DNA from: Scleroderma bovista
Lineage: Eukaryota; Basidiomycota; Agaricomycetes; Boletales; Sclerodermataceae
Reading direction: 5' to 3'
DNA length: 64,000 nt
NCBI GenBank assembly: GCA_037178675.1
Contig: JAYMGJ010000127.1
Coordinates: 62,001 to 126,000, forward strand
Each line of letters opens with the position of its first letter. Position 1 is the first letter of the stretch. The notes under the pieces are model-generated. The model made no database searches. It worked only from the letters and a program-made list of their open reading frames with translations, and was not told where the DNA came from. Positions 12,250 to 24,018 of the stretch are shown one piece after another. A program made the translations under genes and the position numbers.

Positions 12250-14110
12250 TGTGAGTCAAAGTGTGGATTTGGGTCGGAGTAATAACCCAAACACAACACC
12301 AACAAAGGACTACAAATATGTGCGAGTGGTGGTTTACCTCCGTGGTGTCCAGAGAGGATGTGCTGAGGAGGGGGGAAGGGGATCTACACCAACAGGGTGA
12401 TGCAGACGGTGATGCAGGATACTCCTGGGGTACAGGAGTAATAGAAGATGAAGGGGATAGGGGTCTGGACTCTTCCTAAAGCCTAGGAAGTGTCAAAGCG
12501 GGGATTGGGTTGACTGAGACTGAAACAGCGATACTACACCTAGAGATGGGTGCAGCAAGGGGACAAGGGGGCTCCTGACGTCCAGAAGCAATGAGAGATG
12601 AAGGATTGACTGGCTAGACTCCGCTTGAGCCTAGAGAAACACTTGGACTTGAATAGATTGAATAAAACTTGAATATCAGAGTCTTTAGACCTTCACTGAA
12701 GCCTACAAGACTCAAAGAACTGAGGGGATACTGACTGAGAGAGTCTGAGAGAGGGATAATTTCGTGCAATTGGGTCTTTTTTACTGGGCTGAGCCCAGGG
12801 GTTTAAATACATGGGGGGGGGCACAGCATTAAAGTACGAGAAGGGAGTAAGCAGAATTTGTCAAGGATTGGTAAGGGATTGGTAAGAGCTTTGTAAGGGG
12901 TTTGTAAGTGATCAGTAAGCAAGGGATAAACAGGAATGAGTAAGCATAGGGAGCATGAATAAGCTGCTGAGTAAAGGAATGAGTAAGCTGCATGACAAGA
13001 TTGATTGGTAAGGGAGTGAGTCATCAGCTGAGTAATATACCAAAAATGCAAAAGGGATAGAGTAATACTGATGACAAGAGAGCATCAGTAAGCAAGGGAT
13101 GAGTCACTGCACAGCAGAAGGAGTCATTGATGCACAGTCTAAGAAGTTTGATGGGGGGGCTGTGTACCATCAAGAATTTGATGGGACAACAATGGGGAAG
13201 ATCTGAGATAAATAGGGGGATTGATCCGAGACAAAACAGCCACAAGAAGGGTACCAGGGGTCCAGAGGTCTTTTGGGGGGTCAGCATACACTAAGGTATA
13301 GTGCATGTGTTCTAGCGCCGCTGAAGCGCAACCATGGGCTCCCTTGACGAGCTCTCTTCTGGGAAAGAATGAGAGAGGGTTCTTCTTCCTAATAGCACTA
13401 TAAAGTGGGGGAATAACTGTCACAGTGCTGGGGGACATCGTCTGAAAGTAGGGAAGCGGATAGAGTATTGAATTCGACGCATCCAGGGAAGTGAGACGAA
13501 CGACAGAGGAAGATGGACATGGCAAGTATCTGGGAGGAAGGGACCATAGGCTGAGGGCTCAGGGGACACAGAGACGACCAGAGAAGACTTCTCAAGCTTG
13601 ACAATAGACCTAAGATGAAAGTACGTCCTTGATGCAGGACTGACGAGGAGAATGCGCTGACCGAGAACGAGAGGGACTGAGGGAGCAGGCTGGGAAGATA
13701 TGTGCCAGGCAGTGCACGGGAACTCTGGGAGAGGCTGTCCTAAGAGCAGGACATAGTGGAGATCTGCAGCAATAGTGGAGAAATGATCCAGAGAAAATAT
13801 GGACTGCATAGTGAGCAATGAAGCGAACATCTGGATTGCGGGGGGAATATCTCCATGGGGAATGAACAGATTTGCGTCGGATCAGAAACGATGGAGCTAT
13901 TCAAAATATTGGAATGCCGGCACTGGGTGCCTAAAAATGACATTTGGGCACTAAAAATCATTTCTTCTCTTTCTCCTTCGTTTCTCCATCAATTCTTCGG
14001 CTTCTTTGATCGTTCTGGTATGGGAGTTGGACTGCAGACGTGTGCATTCCTTTCTCATACCACAATTGACATTATTCCTTCAGTTTCTTCTGCTTCTTGG
14101 CAGTTCTCGT
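12250..14110 (-). repeat. 1.9-kb inverted repeat, right arm (LTR-like)
   Basis: Reverse-complement partner of 8028-9955. The inner end starts tgtgagtcaaag, the complement of the left arm's end. The outer ends agree until about 8028 on the left and 14110 on the right. No matching target-site duplication is visible at the inner or outer ends. Confidence 0.7.
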
Positions 14111-14814
14111 GCGATAGATGACTGTCTGCATTGGCATTCGTCTCTCGCATCAGGATAGTCTTCTTGTGCGATAGATGCCTACAATGAGGGTCTGTCGTGC
14201 TTGTCCTTCACATAAGGATCATTCAATATATGCGTTATCTTCCATGTTCACTGTACCAAACCTGTTTGGTGCATGACAGCGTATGCATAATGCAAGTGCA
14301 AGCCATTGTCATGCACTTTATGCATTATGAGTTAGTCAGAATAGCAAGCCCATTGTTCTTTTGTAGTATAAAAGTACGATGTAGGAGGTGTGAAGTGTTT
14401 CAATTTCACAACTTCGCTCAACCATGCCAGAAATCTTGAAAAGGAAGCCTCGTGACCCCCCTAAGACCGTATCCACGAAATGGCGGAAGATAGGGGTTGG
14501 CACCAATCTGCCTCGCACATCAGCACAACTCCCAAAGACTTTGTCTCATCCAAACCTTACTCTCTCTGACTGGATAACTGTTTATTCTTATGCTGACTCA
14601 CATCCTGATTGCACTCAAGCTGATATTGTTTGGCATTTCAGCACTCTTGTGACTGGAGCTCTCATTTTTGACCAGTCCTGTCATGCAAATTACGAGACCG
14701 TCCCAAAATGGAAGCACATGTTAACGAGAGTCCAACTGCATTGTCATCGAAACGACCACGCATTGTCACAAGGCCAGATATTGAACGGGCAGTTTATTTA
14801 TGGCATCTGCACAT

Positions 14815-16107
14815 CACCTTGTTCTAAACAAGGTCACTGGAACTGGAAATGTGTCACGCTTTTTTGAAACACTGCTAAATCACTCTCCGGTTGAAATCTT
14901 TGAGTGGCTTTGAAACTGGGACAAATCTATTGTGTAGCTACTTTACAGTAACCCCTTTTTTTTTGGGAACCAAGACAGGTCAACTGAAGTCGTGGTAAAG
15001 AGACGATCCACCCACAATCAGACATTCACGAAGCTTTGAAGTAGACGCTGAGTCACTGACAAATGACCTCCCTTTCCCACGCACACCGTCACTCAACGTG
15101 TGCACTGTTGCACATGTCTCCTGACACCCTGCCTCACACAACATTCCCATACAGCCTCTTTTAACAAAATTTTACTTTTCCTGCTGATCTTCATCCGACA
15201 CCTCTTCGTCACCTGTACAGGGTACATTAATTTCCCACTCGAATTTGGCATCAAAAGCTGATGATCTACCGGCACCCTATGAATCTGTTCCATTGTTTCT
15301 GTGTTTGCCAATCTAGTTCCACCAGCCATTCATCTTCCTGGTGCAAGTGTTCCCATGGATGGTGAGTAAAGAGTTTTTCATTGAATTCATGAAGGAGCCA
15401 GATGCTATCCCTACTGTGACTTCATGATAATGCAATGTATCAACATATGCATTGAACGGTGTCAATTGCCCTGAAGGAAGGGTTGCAAGATCCATGATAC
15501 AGTGATTTATTGTTTGCGCTTGAGAATGATAATCTGTGAACACATAGGCAGGAGTGATTGGAAGTTGTTGACACATTACAGTAAATTTTTGGTAGCCAGA
15601 GGTTGCCACACTGAACATTTTTGTAAGGGGGGTAATAGGCAGAATGCCACTTTCCAGACCCTCAAGGGTGTCTGCTTTGGTGTGTAGCATGTGCACGAGG
15701 ATATAGACTGGAGGGTAATGGAGTTGTACAGTCTCCATGGCTAAGCAGCCTTCAGCCACCCCAATAAACCTGTTTCGATGATATGGGTTCTTAGATGTTC
15801 AATGGACATTAGGGGGTATGGTGTGCAGCTCACAAGTGGCTTTCCAGGATGCCTGTATCCATGTTGTGAATGACCAATTGTGTGTGTATCTTTTGGCAAA
15901 AATGGGGTTGGTGAACTCATTGTACAACAGTGTTACATAAGCTGGAAATTCCTAGCATGAGTGAGAGCCTCGAAGGTGGCAAATACGACAATTGGATGTA
16001 AGATTCATCCAAGTAATATTATGGATGATTGATGCAGAACAATGACATTGAGATGGATGAAGCGGTGTATCATATGTGTAGTGGTGTATTTGTGTGGTGT
16101 TTGTTGT
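14815..16107 (-). mobile_element. Insertion carrying a PIF1-like helicase fragment
   Basis: A 25-bp direct repeat (14790-14814 and 16108-16132) flanks this segment, and removing it rejoins the pogo reading frame. The minus strand at 15313-15759 encodes the end of a PIF1-type ATP-dependent helicase of the kind found in fungal Helitrons and their relatives: LPITPAYVFTDYHSQAQTI matches the helicase segment with the T-D-Y-x-S-Q-x-Q-T motif, followed by PSGQLTPFNAYVDTL. It is truncated and frameshifted downstream. The 25-bp repeat is too long for a usual transposon target duplication, so the insertion route is unclear. Confidence 0.6.
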
Positions 16108-16500
16108 CAGTTTATTTATGGCATCTGCACATGGAAAGTAAAGGAGAAACTGTTACAGGTCCAATGTTATGAGAAAAATGTGCAAGATTTGAGGATGAGT
16201 TTGATGTTCCAGAAAAGGAAAGGCTTACAGGAGAGGGGTGGTTGCATTCATTTTGCAAGACATACAAAATTTGGGAGCATCGGCAGCATGGGGAAGCAGG
16301 GTCAGTGGACCTTGCAGCTGTTGAGGTGGAACAGCAATGATGCCAGAAAATTATGGCAGGATTTGCACCGTGAGATTGCTTCAATTTTGATGAGACAGCT
16401 CTCTTTCCTTAGTAAGCAGCCTGACTTAATGTGATTTCATAATCTAACCATATAAATTCTCAGTGCACCACCAGATCATGGTTTGGCAATGCGCCAGTTG

Positions 16501-17750
16501 TGTCATATCCATACTTTTCCAGTCACAACTCCGGTCTAACCATGGCCCGCCTGACCTCTCCTTAGGCATAGATGCAACTCCAGATCTAGTCCGGCCATCT
16601 CCAGCCCTATAGCTGCACTCCAGCTCAACTCCGGTCACTACATCCATCTCTGCCTCAGGACTAACCCCTGTCTTCCTACAGACAGATCCGCGGTCTAACT
16701 CCTCCATGTCGGACCTGTACCTACCACTAGTCGCTACTCCGGTTTCAGTCCGGCCACTCCCTTAGCCTTGTCTGCGATGTAGCCCAACTCCGGCTGGTAC
16801 ATCCAACTCCGGCTCAGTTCTGCTCCTGCTCCTGCTCCACTTCCTCTGTCAGGTCCACCAAAGGCTTAGGACATTTCCATGTCCAACTCCGGACCTTCCT
16901 CCGGCTACTCCACCCTTCCTCCACCTGTGCACTCCCTCCGGTCGTGCACTTCCTCCGGTCCCACTTCCTCCGGTCCCACTTCCTCCGGTCCTGGACATCG
17001 CTCCGGACTTAACATTAGTTAAGTCCACCTCTGACCCTTACCTGTCCTCTTCCAACCTAGTTCCCTTGTCCCTGCTTTTCCTCCGTCGTCCCTGTAACTC
17101 TAGTTCCCCATGTCTGCTTCCGCTCCGGTTTATTTTCCTGTCCCTGCTTTATTTTCTTGTACCTGGTTTATTTTCCTGTCTGCTTCTGCTCCATCCCTTG
17201 TCTCAACATTAAGGTGTTTACTTGTCACCGTATATACTCACCTTAGTTTCATTACTATATAAACTACCGTACTCTGGCGTAGTAATCCTTAGATCAAATC
17301 TCGACTAAGATACTCCCCACTCTGTACTACCCACCATGCTCTCCTAATCCCATCTTGTTCTCCTGAACTCCGGCCAACTCCGGCCTCCGTCCTATCTCGT
17401 CCCCTTGGTCCTATGTCCGATCCTAGCAAGTCTCCTACTTGCACAAGGGCAAAAGCCACCTCTGTCCCAGACTCGACGCTAGACCTCTCAGGACTTATCC
17501 CACCTCTGGGATGTCCTTCGCTCTGGACGAGCTGCGCTCAACTCCGGACCACTTTCCCGTGGTCCGGACTTACTCCGCAAAAACACGGACTTACTCCCTG
17601 TGCTTCTCTAGTGCCCGGACTTCGTTCGTTTGACCCAGACTTGACTCTCCACACTAACTAGCACCTACTAGTGTCTGGACTTACCTCCTCATTAGTTCCC
17701 TGCACCTCTGGACCTCCTAGTAAGATCGTCGAGGAGAACCGGTCTTGACA
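16501..17750. mobile_element. Solo LTR (1250 bp) with 4-bp target-site duplication
   Basis: Begins TGTC and ends GACA, and is flanked by gttg on both sides (16497-16500 and 17751-17754). Deleting the segment and one gttg restores the pogo codons R-Q-L-S-G-K-K. Inside are many short actccgg motifs and a TATA-like tatataaac at about 17260. These features fit a solo LTR of a Ty3/Gypsy-like element. ORFs within it are not considered genes. Confidence 0.8.
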
Positions 17751-18360
17751 GTTGAGTGGAAAAAAGAAAGAAAAATTCTGTATTACTGTTGGGCTTGCTT
17801 GCAATGCTGATGGGACTGAAAAACTTAGCCAATTTTTATTGGTAAGTCCTCAAAACCACAATGCTTCAAAAAGTACACACCAGACCAGTGTGGCTTTTAT
17901 TATCGCAACAATAAGAAGGCATGGATGACATCATCCATATTTGAAGAGTATGTTTCATATTTCCCTCAAATGTAAATCAAAATTAATTGGTTAACACAGG
18001 TGGCTAAAGAAGCTAGATCTCCGCATGAAGCGCAAACAACGAAAAATATGTCTTTCCATTGATAACTTCAGTGGTCACAAGGTGGCTTACAAGCCTTCTA
18101 ATATTTCCCTTGAGTTTTTCAAGCCAAATATGACATCGTTTGTCCAGCCTTGCAATGCTGGCATCATCCACTGTTTCAAGGCTTTGTACCACCACAACTT
18201 CTGTTCCCACACAATTGATTTGGATGCAGCTGGAGAACACGAGATTTACAAAATTAACCTACTTGAGGCAATGACAATGGCAAAGAAAGCTTGGGACTTG
18301 GTATCAGCTGAAACAATTAAACATTGTTGGGATCACAGCAAGATTCAACCATGTGTAGTA

Positions 18361-18849
18361 TAGAACAAATTCTATAACATTCCAGTGGCTAACATCTGAC
18401 CATGTGGCTGCACAGTGACGACTCTGAACCATCATTTTATCCCGCTCACATTGACCCCATTGCATGGGATTTTGTATGCCAATATGCCACTGGGACAATG
18501 TCATTTCCAACAGCAGAAAGTAGCTTGCAGGTTCATCTTGGTGACCGTTATGTTAACTCAGACTGGCAACCTGTTCTTAGGAAGTAACTCGGGTCTACCC
18601 TCGGGTATCCCCATCCATACCCATACCCATACCCAACCTGCTATCCAGACCCGCCAGAAGGGTCTGGGTATCACCCTCGGGTGTCCAGGTGCCATACCCG
18701 GACATGTACCCTCATGGGTCATATCCGTGGGTTTGATTGACTGAACAGAATTTGAAATGACAACAAATGTACTACGTAGTAAGTTCAATAGCATCCCATC
18801 CATCCTCCAATACCATCCTGTCCAGCAATGTCAGGCATTGCACTAACCT
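18361..18849. repeat. Pogo 3' remnant and acccatacccat-type repeats
   Basis: At 18591-18725 short G/C-rich steps (cgggta, acccatacccat) recur in both orientations. A very similar patch lies at 22336-22480. Such clusters resemble the subterminal repeats of hAT elements, and the two patches bracket the hAT transposase and the DUF6698 gene. Confidence 0.4.
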
Positions 18850-20010
18850 TCAAGACATCACCAAACCAATCTTGCTCCAAGCACAGAGACAGATTAATGC
18901 ATGGATAGATTGTGGGGAGAGACGTGAGCGCACATGTGATAAAAGAAGTCGGCCACAGCTGAACAGCCGCTCAACATCAATTGAAGTAGCTAGGGAATCA
19001 ATTGTGTCAGTCAGCATGAGTAGAACGTCAACAGACATACCTGGTATGCTAAGATAATCAAGAGCCATCTTTGAGAGATGGGGGTACATCTCACGATGCT
19101 CATACCACCATTGAAGTGGTTCAGTGATGTGCTCCACATCCAAGCTGAGGTACTGGTCGAGTTCAGACCCTAGTTCAGATGTCTTGGGAGGCGCTAACAC
19201 TTCGAGGCTGTCAAAAATGTTGGTGCTTTCTTGTTGAAAATTAGGTGTAGACTCTTCAGTGATTTTGACATTGGAGGCGCTATCTGTATCGGCATATGAA
19301 CAGTCAAATTCTTCGTGCACCAGACTTTCTGCCCTCCTGATCCAACAATCTGGCCATTTTGCCTTCTGAAAATAGGTCAGCTTGTGCCTCGGATGCAGAA
19401 CTAGACATTATTCCCTCAGAAAAAAATGAATAGAATAAGTATGTGTGAACTTACCCATGGCAATGCGATAAAGGTGTGATTTGTCCGTGCGAGTGTAGTA
19501 ACGGTTTAATGTCTTCTTTGCAAGTTCTAAAGCAGCACGAATTGGGGGAGAAAACAAAGTGGCATCCAAGGAATAAGTTGTAAACTCCTTGTCAACGTGA
19601 TCCATTGCAGGGATCACCGCTGCAAGTTTGGGACTGGAGTGTGAGAAGTAGAGCGTAGCCTGCTTGAGAATCTGTTGGGTTTGTTGATTTGTCATACTGC
19701 CTCACCACTTCAATGTGTCCTCACCTTTAACACCTTACGCAGCTCCTCAAGTATAGCCCACTCCTCATCACTCAACTCGAACTCTCTCAGCCCAAGACTC
19801 CTCTTTTGTGTAACCACTTCAATTGGCTTGCGGTGATCAAGAGCAAAATCCACCATATCGGACGAGGAGTTCCAGCGAGTTGCAACATCACGCAGTATCA
19901 AGTGGATGCTCATTCCCAAGCTTTCTAGCGTCTCCTTCCACACTGGAAGAAGAATTGTTGTGGAATGAATAATCTTGAAAGCCAGGCACCTCAACTGTAC
20001 AGCAGCAAAG
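18850..20010 (-). pseudogene. hAT-family transposase remnant
   Basis: From 3' to 5' on the minus strand: 18850-19320 carries the hAT C-terminal dimerisation region (PLQWWYEHREMYPHLSKMAL, DYLSIP, then VERLFSCGRLLLSHVRSRLS and ALICLCAW), 19408-19695 has MDHVDKEF and a YRIAMGKF-like end, and 19710-19994 has the upstream core with TRWNSSSDM. A short in-frame duplication before VERLFS (SVDVLLMLTDTIDSLATSIDVER) departs from the usual SVDVER. The pieces are in different frames and no 5' part or BED finger is visible, so the gene is inactive. Confidence 0.75.
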
Positions 20011-20154
20011 CCATCAGTGCTGGTCTGGTGCGTAAATCAGTCCATCTACCTTCACAGAAGCATGGACCCCCCAGTGCATTGCAACTGGGACCAAGAAAGA
20101 GACCATTTGTATTTTGAATCTTGTTTTAAAACTGGCTGATTTCTTTTTCATCAG

Positions 20155-21437
20155 TACTACTCAAGATCCTCTTGTCCACCATGGGCGCCATTTTGGAAGG
20201 GCGATGCATGCATTCTGCAATGTTCAAATGCTCATCACCAATGGTCTGGCATACATGGCTGATATTGACGAAGACCTTGCTACTGCTACATGAATCCACT
20301 TTTATCTAGAAGAATGCTCTCATGCAGGTTGTGGACAGGGAACAGAAGGAGTATGCTGTGTTCCATGAACTTCTGCATATGATTCCAGGACTTGAGGCTC
20401 GGCTGATGGGATCATCAGAGGAACAGGTGGTCAACATTGCTGACTTGGTGACATAACCCTTCCCATTTCTCTACGCTCCCTGATTGATATACTCTGGTAG
20501 ATCCAGAAAGGTGCGAATGGTGCCAGGGCAGACGACACCAAAGGTATGAAAGCTGCAGTCATTGACTGGATTACCCCAAAGGGACAATCCCTGAACCCCC
20601 ACATTCTGTGCAATGCGAAGGCCGGACGTGGCTTCAACCATGAGCATACTGGTGCACTGCTTTGTCCTGCCGGCCTTGATTGGGCCAATACCGAGTACAT
20701 CCTTGCAAAGTTACGCAGTTGATTCTCATTTAACAAACTCCCTTATTAGAACGAAGACAAAACTCATGAATGGCCAAATCCAAGTGGCTGGTGACCAGTG
20801 GCCAGTATTCTTGTATGCTAACTACACGTATGATCCAGAGGACCCATGGAATGGGCTCCTGCGCAATGGTCTACTAGTATTGGTGAGTCCTTTGACTGTT
20901 GGCCAATTGATGCTGTGGTAACTATATTCTGGTAGGCGTTCAAGCACATCTTCACCTCGCCAAGTTCAGTCAACCAAGAACCCAAAGCAACGCGATCTGT
21001 GAATGCGTGCATTCATGGCATGCTCGCTGTCACCAAAGCTTCATTGGCCTATGTTGCCACTCAGGTGTGTTGCACTGTTCATATATATTGTACTTCTAAT
21101 TTCGGTAAATTCCTAAATACAGGTCCGATTTTCCCTCACGTCCACTCAAGTTTTTTCTCGTACGGATCATGTCACCGATTCTGAGTGTTTCTACAACACT
21201 ATCCTGGATGTCTTGGATGACCGTGATGAAAGGGATGAAGTTGATCAGTTGTTGACCTGGTGGAATCGGTAAGACAGTTTGAATTTCTCGGAATATTAGC
21301 TGATTTATATGTGCAGACAAATATTTCCACTCTACACTGATGTTGAATGCCTTTTGTCCAAGAATAGTGCGCTTGCGAGGATCCGACAGAGGCGTGTGGA
21401 GATAAGGGAAAGGGCACAAAGTGCTGAGGTGGAATAG
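20155..21437 (+). CDS. DUF6698 domain protein, donor of the first visible exon lost
   Basis: Exons: about 20155-20290, then 20328-20447, 20501-20694, 20750-20882, 20936-21064, 21123-21268, 21317-21437 (TAG); all later junctions are GT-AG and in frame. Recognisable family segments in order: HHGRHFGRAMHAFCNVQ, FHELLHMIPGLEARLM, IQKGANGARADDTKGMKAAV, DWITPKGQSLNPH, GFNHEHTGALLCPAGLDW, YDPEDPWNGLLRNGLLV, AFKHIFTSPSSV, TKASLAYVATQVRFSL and LTWWNRQIFPLY. The family is common and transposon-associated in Agaricomycetes; its biochemical role is unknown. After the first exon no GT donor exists before an in-frame TGA (20291-20293), and no start codon was identified, so this copy may be defective at its 5' end. 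Confidence 0.75.
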
Positions 21438-21559
21438 AATTTTTCCTGGTGTTTGTTTTGTTGTACATCTTATACATTTGTCATATATCACAAGTGCCCA
21501 TGTGCACAATCTCCATCTGGATTAATTGCTTACTGTCTGATCAAGTAAAGCATCACATT

Positions 21560-21840
21560 GATGGAGTGGTCTTGTAGTTGCACTCATGTGGGTGGAAAGG
21601 TGTCACCAGAAACAACATGATGGGTCTGAGATAATGACAGCAAAGTGGGATGTTTTATCATGACTAGCTCCTAGCTCTATCTTGTAGTCATACTCATGCA
21701 GGTGTCACCAGATAACAACATGATGGGTCTGAGATAATGACAGCAAAGTGGGATATTTTATCACAACTAGCTCCTAGCTCTATCTTGTAGTCATACTCAT
21801 GTGGGTGGAAAGGTGTCACCAGCCAGTACCACGAAGATGA
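21560..21840. repeat. About 110-bp tandem repeat, roughly 2.5 copies
   Basis: The block with actcatgtgggtgg, ggtgtcaccag, gatgggtctgagataatgac and ctagctcctagctctatctt recurs three times (starting near 21575, 21690 and 21795), with a small deletion in the middle copy. No coding role seen. Confidence 0.7.
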
Positions 21841-22481
21841 CAATGACGCAACACAACAACAACAACAACATGGCCACCGGGAGCGTGGCCAGCGATACGG
21901 CAGCACGATGAAAAGATAACAATGTGTTTGGGTGGCTGCTCCCTCAGATGAGGTGCATTCGACCCAGGGACTTCTGGAGGTCTGGCAAGGCTCCCAAGGA
22001 CTAAGGAGACTAAGAAACTAGAGAGTGGAAGGGTGGTTCAGTCACTCCAAGACTGAGCTCAAAGATATACACTGAAGAGAAGGATCTTTTTTTGCTTAGT
22101 AAGCTAAGTACAAGCCTACATAGCTAAGGTAAGAGTCCAGTATCAGTACTACCAATCTACACCTAGAGACAGGACTGTCTCTACAACGAGAATGGCGCCA
22201 ACAATGACAACGACCAGTGACACATGACATGAGGCCAACGAGGGACACCGATGACAATGGTGACAATGCACGACACGACAACAAACAATGCAGTCACAAA
22301 TTTTTTATTTCTAATATAGTAAATTACAACGCAACCTGTGAATATACCCATCACGGGTACATACCTGCATACCCATTGGTGACACCCATGGTGATATACA
22401 CCCGTACACCTGCGGGTACGGGTAAGTGCAGGTACAGGTGCGGGTCAGCCTCCCGACACCCATGGGTTGACCCATGCAGTT
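21841..22481. other. Non-coding, possible old LTR and acggtgacaatg-type low complexity
   Basis: 21900-22180 resembles LTR sequence in style (polypurine runs, tagtaagctaag) but matches nothing else in the window; 22190-22300 is rich in gacaatg-like repeats; 22336-22480 is the second cgggta-rich patch. Confidence 0.35.
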
Positions 22482-23262
22482 CCCTATTGCTTACTGATCG
22501 CTTACAAACCCCTTACAAAGCTCTTACCAATCCCTTACCAATTCTTGACAAATTCTGCTTACTCCCTTCTCTTTTTGTACTTTAATGCTGTGCTCCCCCA
22601 TGTATTTAAACCCCTGGGCTCAGCCCAGTGAAAAAAAAGACCCTGAATAGCATGAAATTATCCCTCTCTCAGTCTCCCTCAGTCATATCTCTTCAAGTCC
22701 TTGAATCCTTGTAGGCTTCAGTCAAGATCTAAAGGCTCATTATCATCAAGTCTGCTCAAGTTATTCAAGATTTATCCTTCATACTAGGCTCAAGTGGAGT
22801 CTAGGCTTCATTTTAGTCAATATCCCTTGCCTCTGGACATCTGAGGCATCCCTGTCCCCTTGCTGCACTATCCTCTCTGTGTAGCACCCTTGATTTCAAC
22901 CCAACTCCTGTCTGGATTCTTTTTTGAGGTGAACTGGCACAGCTTGACACTATACAAGAGTCACAAATGACTACATAGGTCAGTATCATAGTAAATGAAT
23001 GTGTAGAGTAGCCTTACCTCAGTACTTCTGTGCAAACAGAGACTGAGGTACAAAATGAAAGAAAACATCCTATAAAGAATGACCGTGATTATGTAAGGAA
23101 TGCTCGGCATGTCCATCCTAAGAATAAGGAAAGATGGTACTGTAGGGACTGGGAATTTCAACAGATTCCACACAGGCAAACCACCACTCATTTCTTTGTC
23201 TATTTGTGTTGTTTTGGTTGTTGTTTCAACCTAAACCCACACTTTGACTCACAGCAGAACAG
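22482..23262 (+). mobile_element. Truncated LTR copy related to the 8-14 kb inverted repeats
   Basis: Starts in the middle of the repeat at the gcttactgatcg block, runs through the same tatttaaacccc region and transcript-like segment, and ends with cacactttgactcaca, like 9955. About 780 bp, 5'-truncated, and more diverged in its last third. Confidence 0.65.
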
Positions 23263-24018
23263 GGTCAACATCCAATTTCACCAGTGATTCCAATTTGTTA
23301 CCACCCCCTGGCTATTTGATGTCACTTCTGTCAGACAAATGTTCTGCCAAATGGGGTTACTCCACATCATCTTTGGAGAGGTGCAGAGCATCAGATAGAC
23401 ATTGGATCTAAAAGATCAGAAGCTCCAGAAGCCTTTCCCTATGGGTAACACCCATATTTGGATTGTGCATTGTCCAAGACAATGGTAAGTCAAATGGTTT
23501 ATTATTCACCCTTATTGTTGGGGTTGTACACAACCAGTAAGTTGGCTCACCAGACAATTGGGATCCAATGGCTGTGTGTAGTGCCACTCTGCCCCCCACT
23601 ACATGATTCTCAGCATTGGAGACACTTGCCAGCTTGGTAGGACCAAGCCAATGGTAACCAATGGGATAAGTGCCACTTATCAACACATGCAATTCAGACT
23701 CTGCTCTAAATCCATGTCCATGCAATATAAATAAGAGATGTTGTGGGCTGATGAGACTTCAAGTTGAAAGTTGCTCACCTTCAGAATTTACTCTAAAGGC
23801 CACTTCCCACCTTCATCTTTATCTCATCCCCAGAAAACCTGGCATCCCGTTGGCACTACTCTGTGTGGTGTACTTCCCCCGTAACCCCTTAAGCACAGCA
23901 CAAGGTGGTTTTCTAATGAAGGATGTCCAGAACCATATATTATATCAGGAACACTGTCATCTGCTCAATTTGGGTAGAAACATGACTATTGACAACAAAA
24001 ACAATAAATAAGGGTTCA
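23263..24018. other. No recognised gene; 106-codon open frame on the minus strand
   Basis: 23408-23725 (-) is open but resembles no known protein and lies downstream of GTPase copy 2 on the same strand. It could be 3' UTR or an unrelated small gene. Confidence 0.25.

Larger units (their letters stand above)
14424..18360 (+). pseudogene. pogo/Tigger-type transposase, split by two insertions
   Basis: Three separated parts make one transposase. Part 1 (14424-14814) starts MPEILKRKPRDPP and ends in a helix-turn-helix region with RPDIERAVYLWHLH. Part 2 (16108-16500) continues with a CENP-B-like HTH (GEGWLHSFCKTYKIWEH in a shifted frame) and reaches APPDHGLA-like VPPDHGLAMRQL. Part 3 (17751-18360) resumes at S-G-K-K-K-E-K-F, CNADGTEKL, then after an intron ending near 18000 the DDE catalytic region: LSIDNFSGHKVAYKP, FVQPCNAGIIHCFKA, INLLEAM, WDHSKIQ. 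The order and motifs fit the DDE_1 superfamily (pogo/Tigger). A frameshift at KLSQF (about 17830) and the two insertions make it dead. Confidence 0.8.

Noticed and set aside
17413..17661. ORFs inside the solo LTR
   Set aside because: They overlap the actccgg-rich LTR body and have no match to a protein family.
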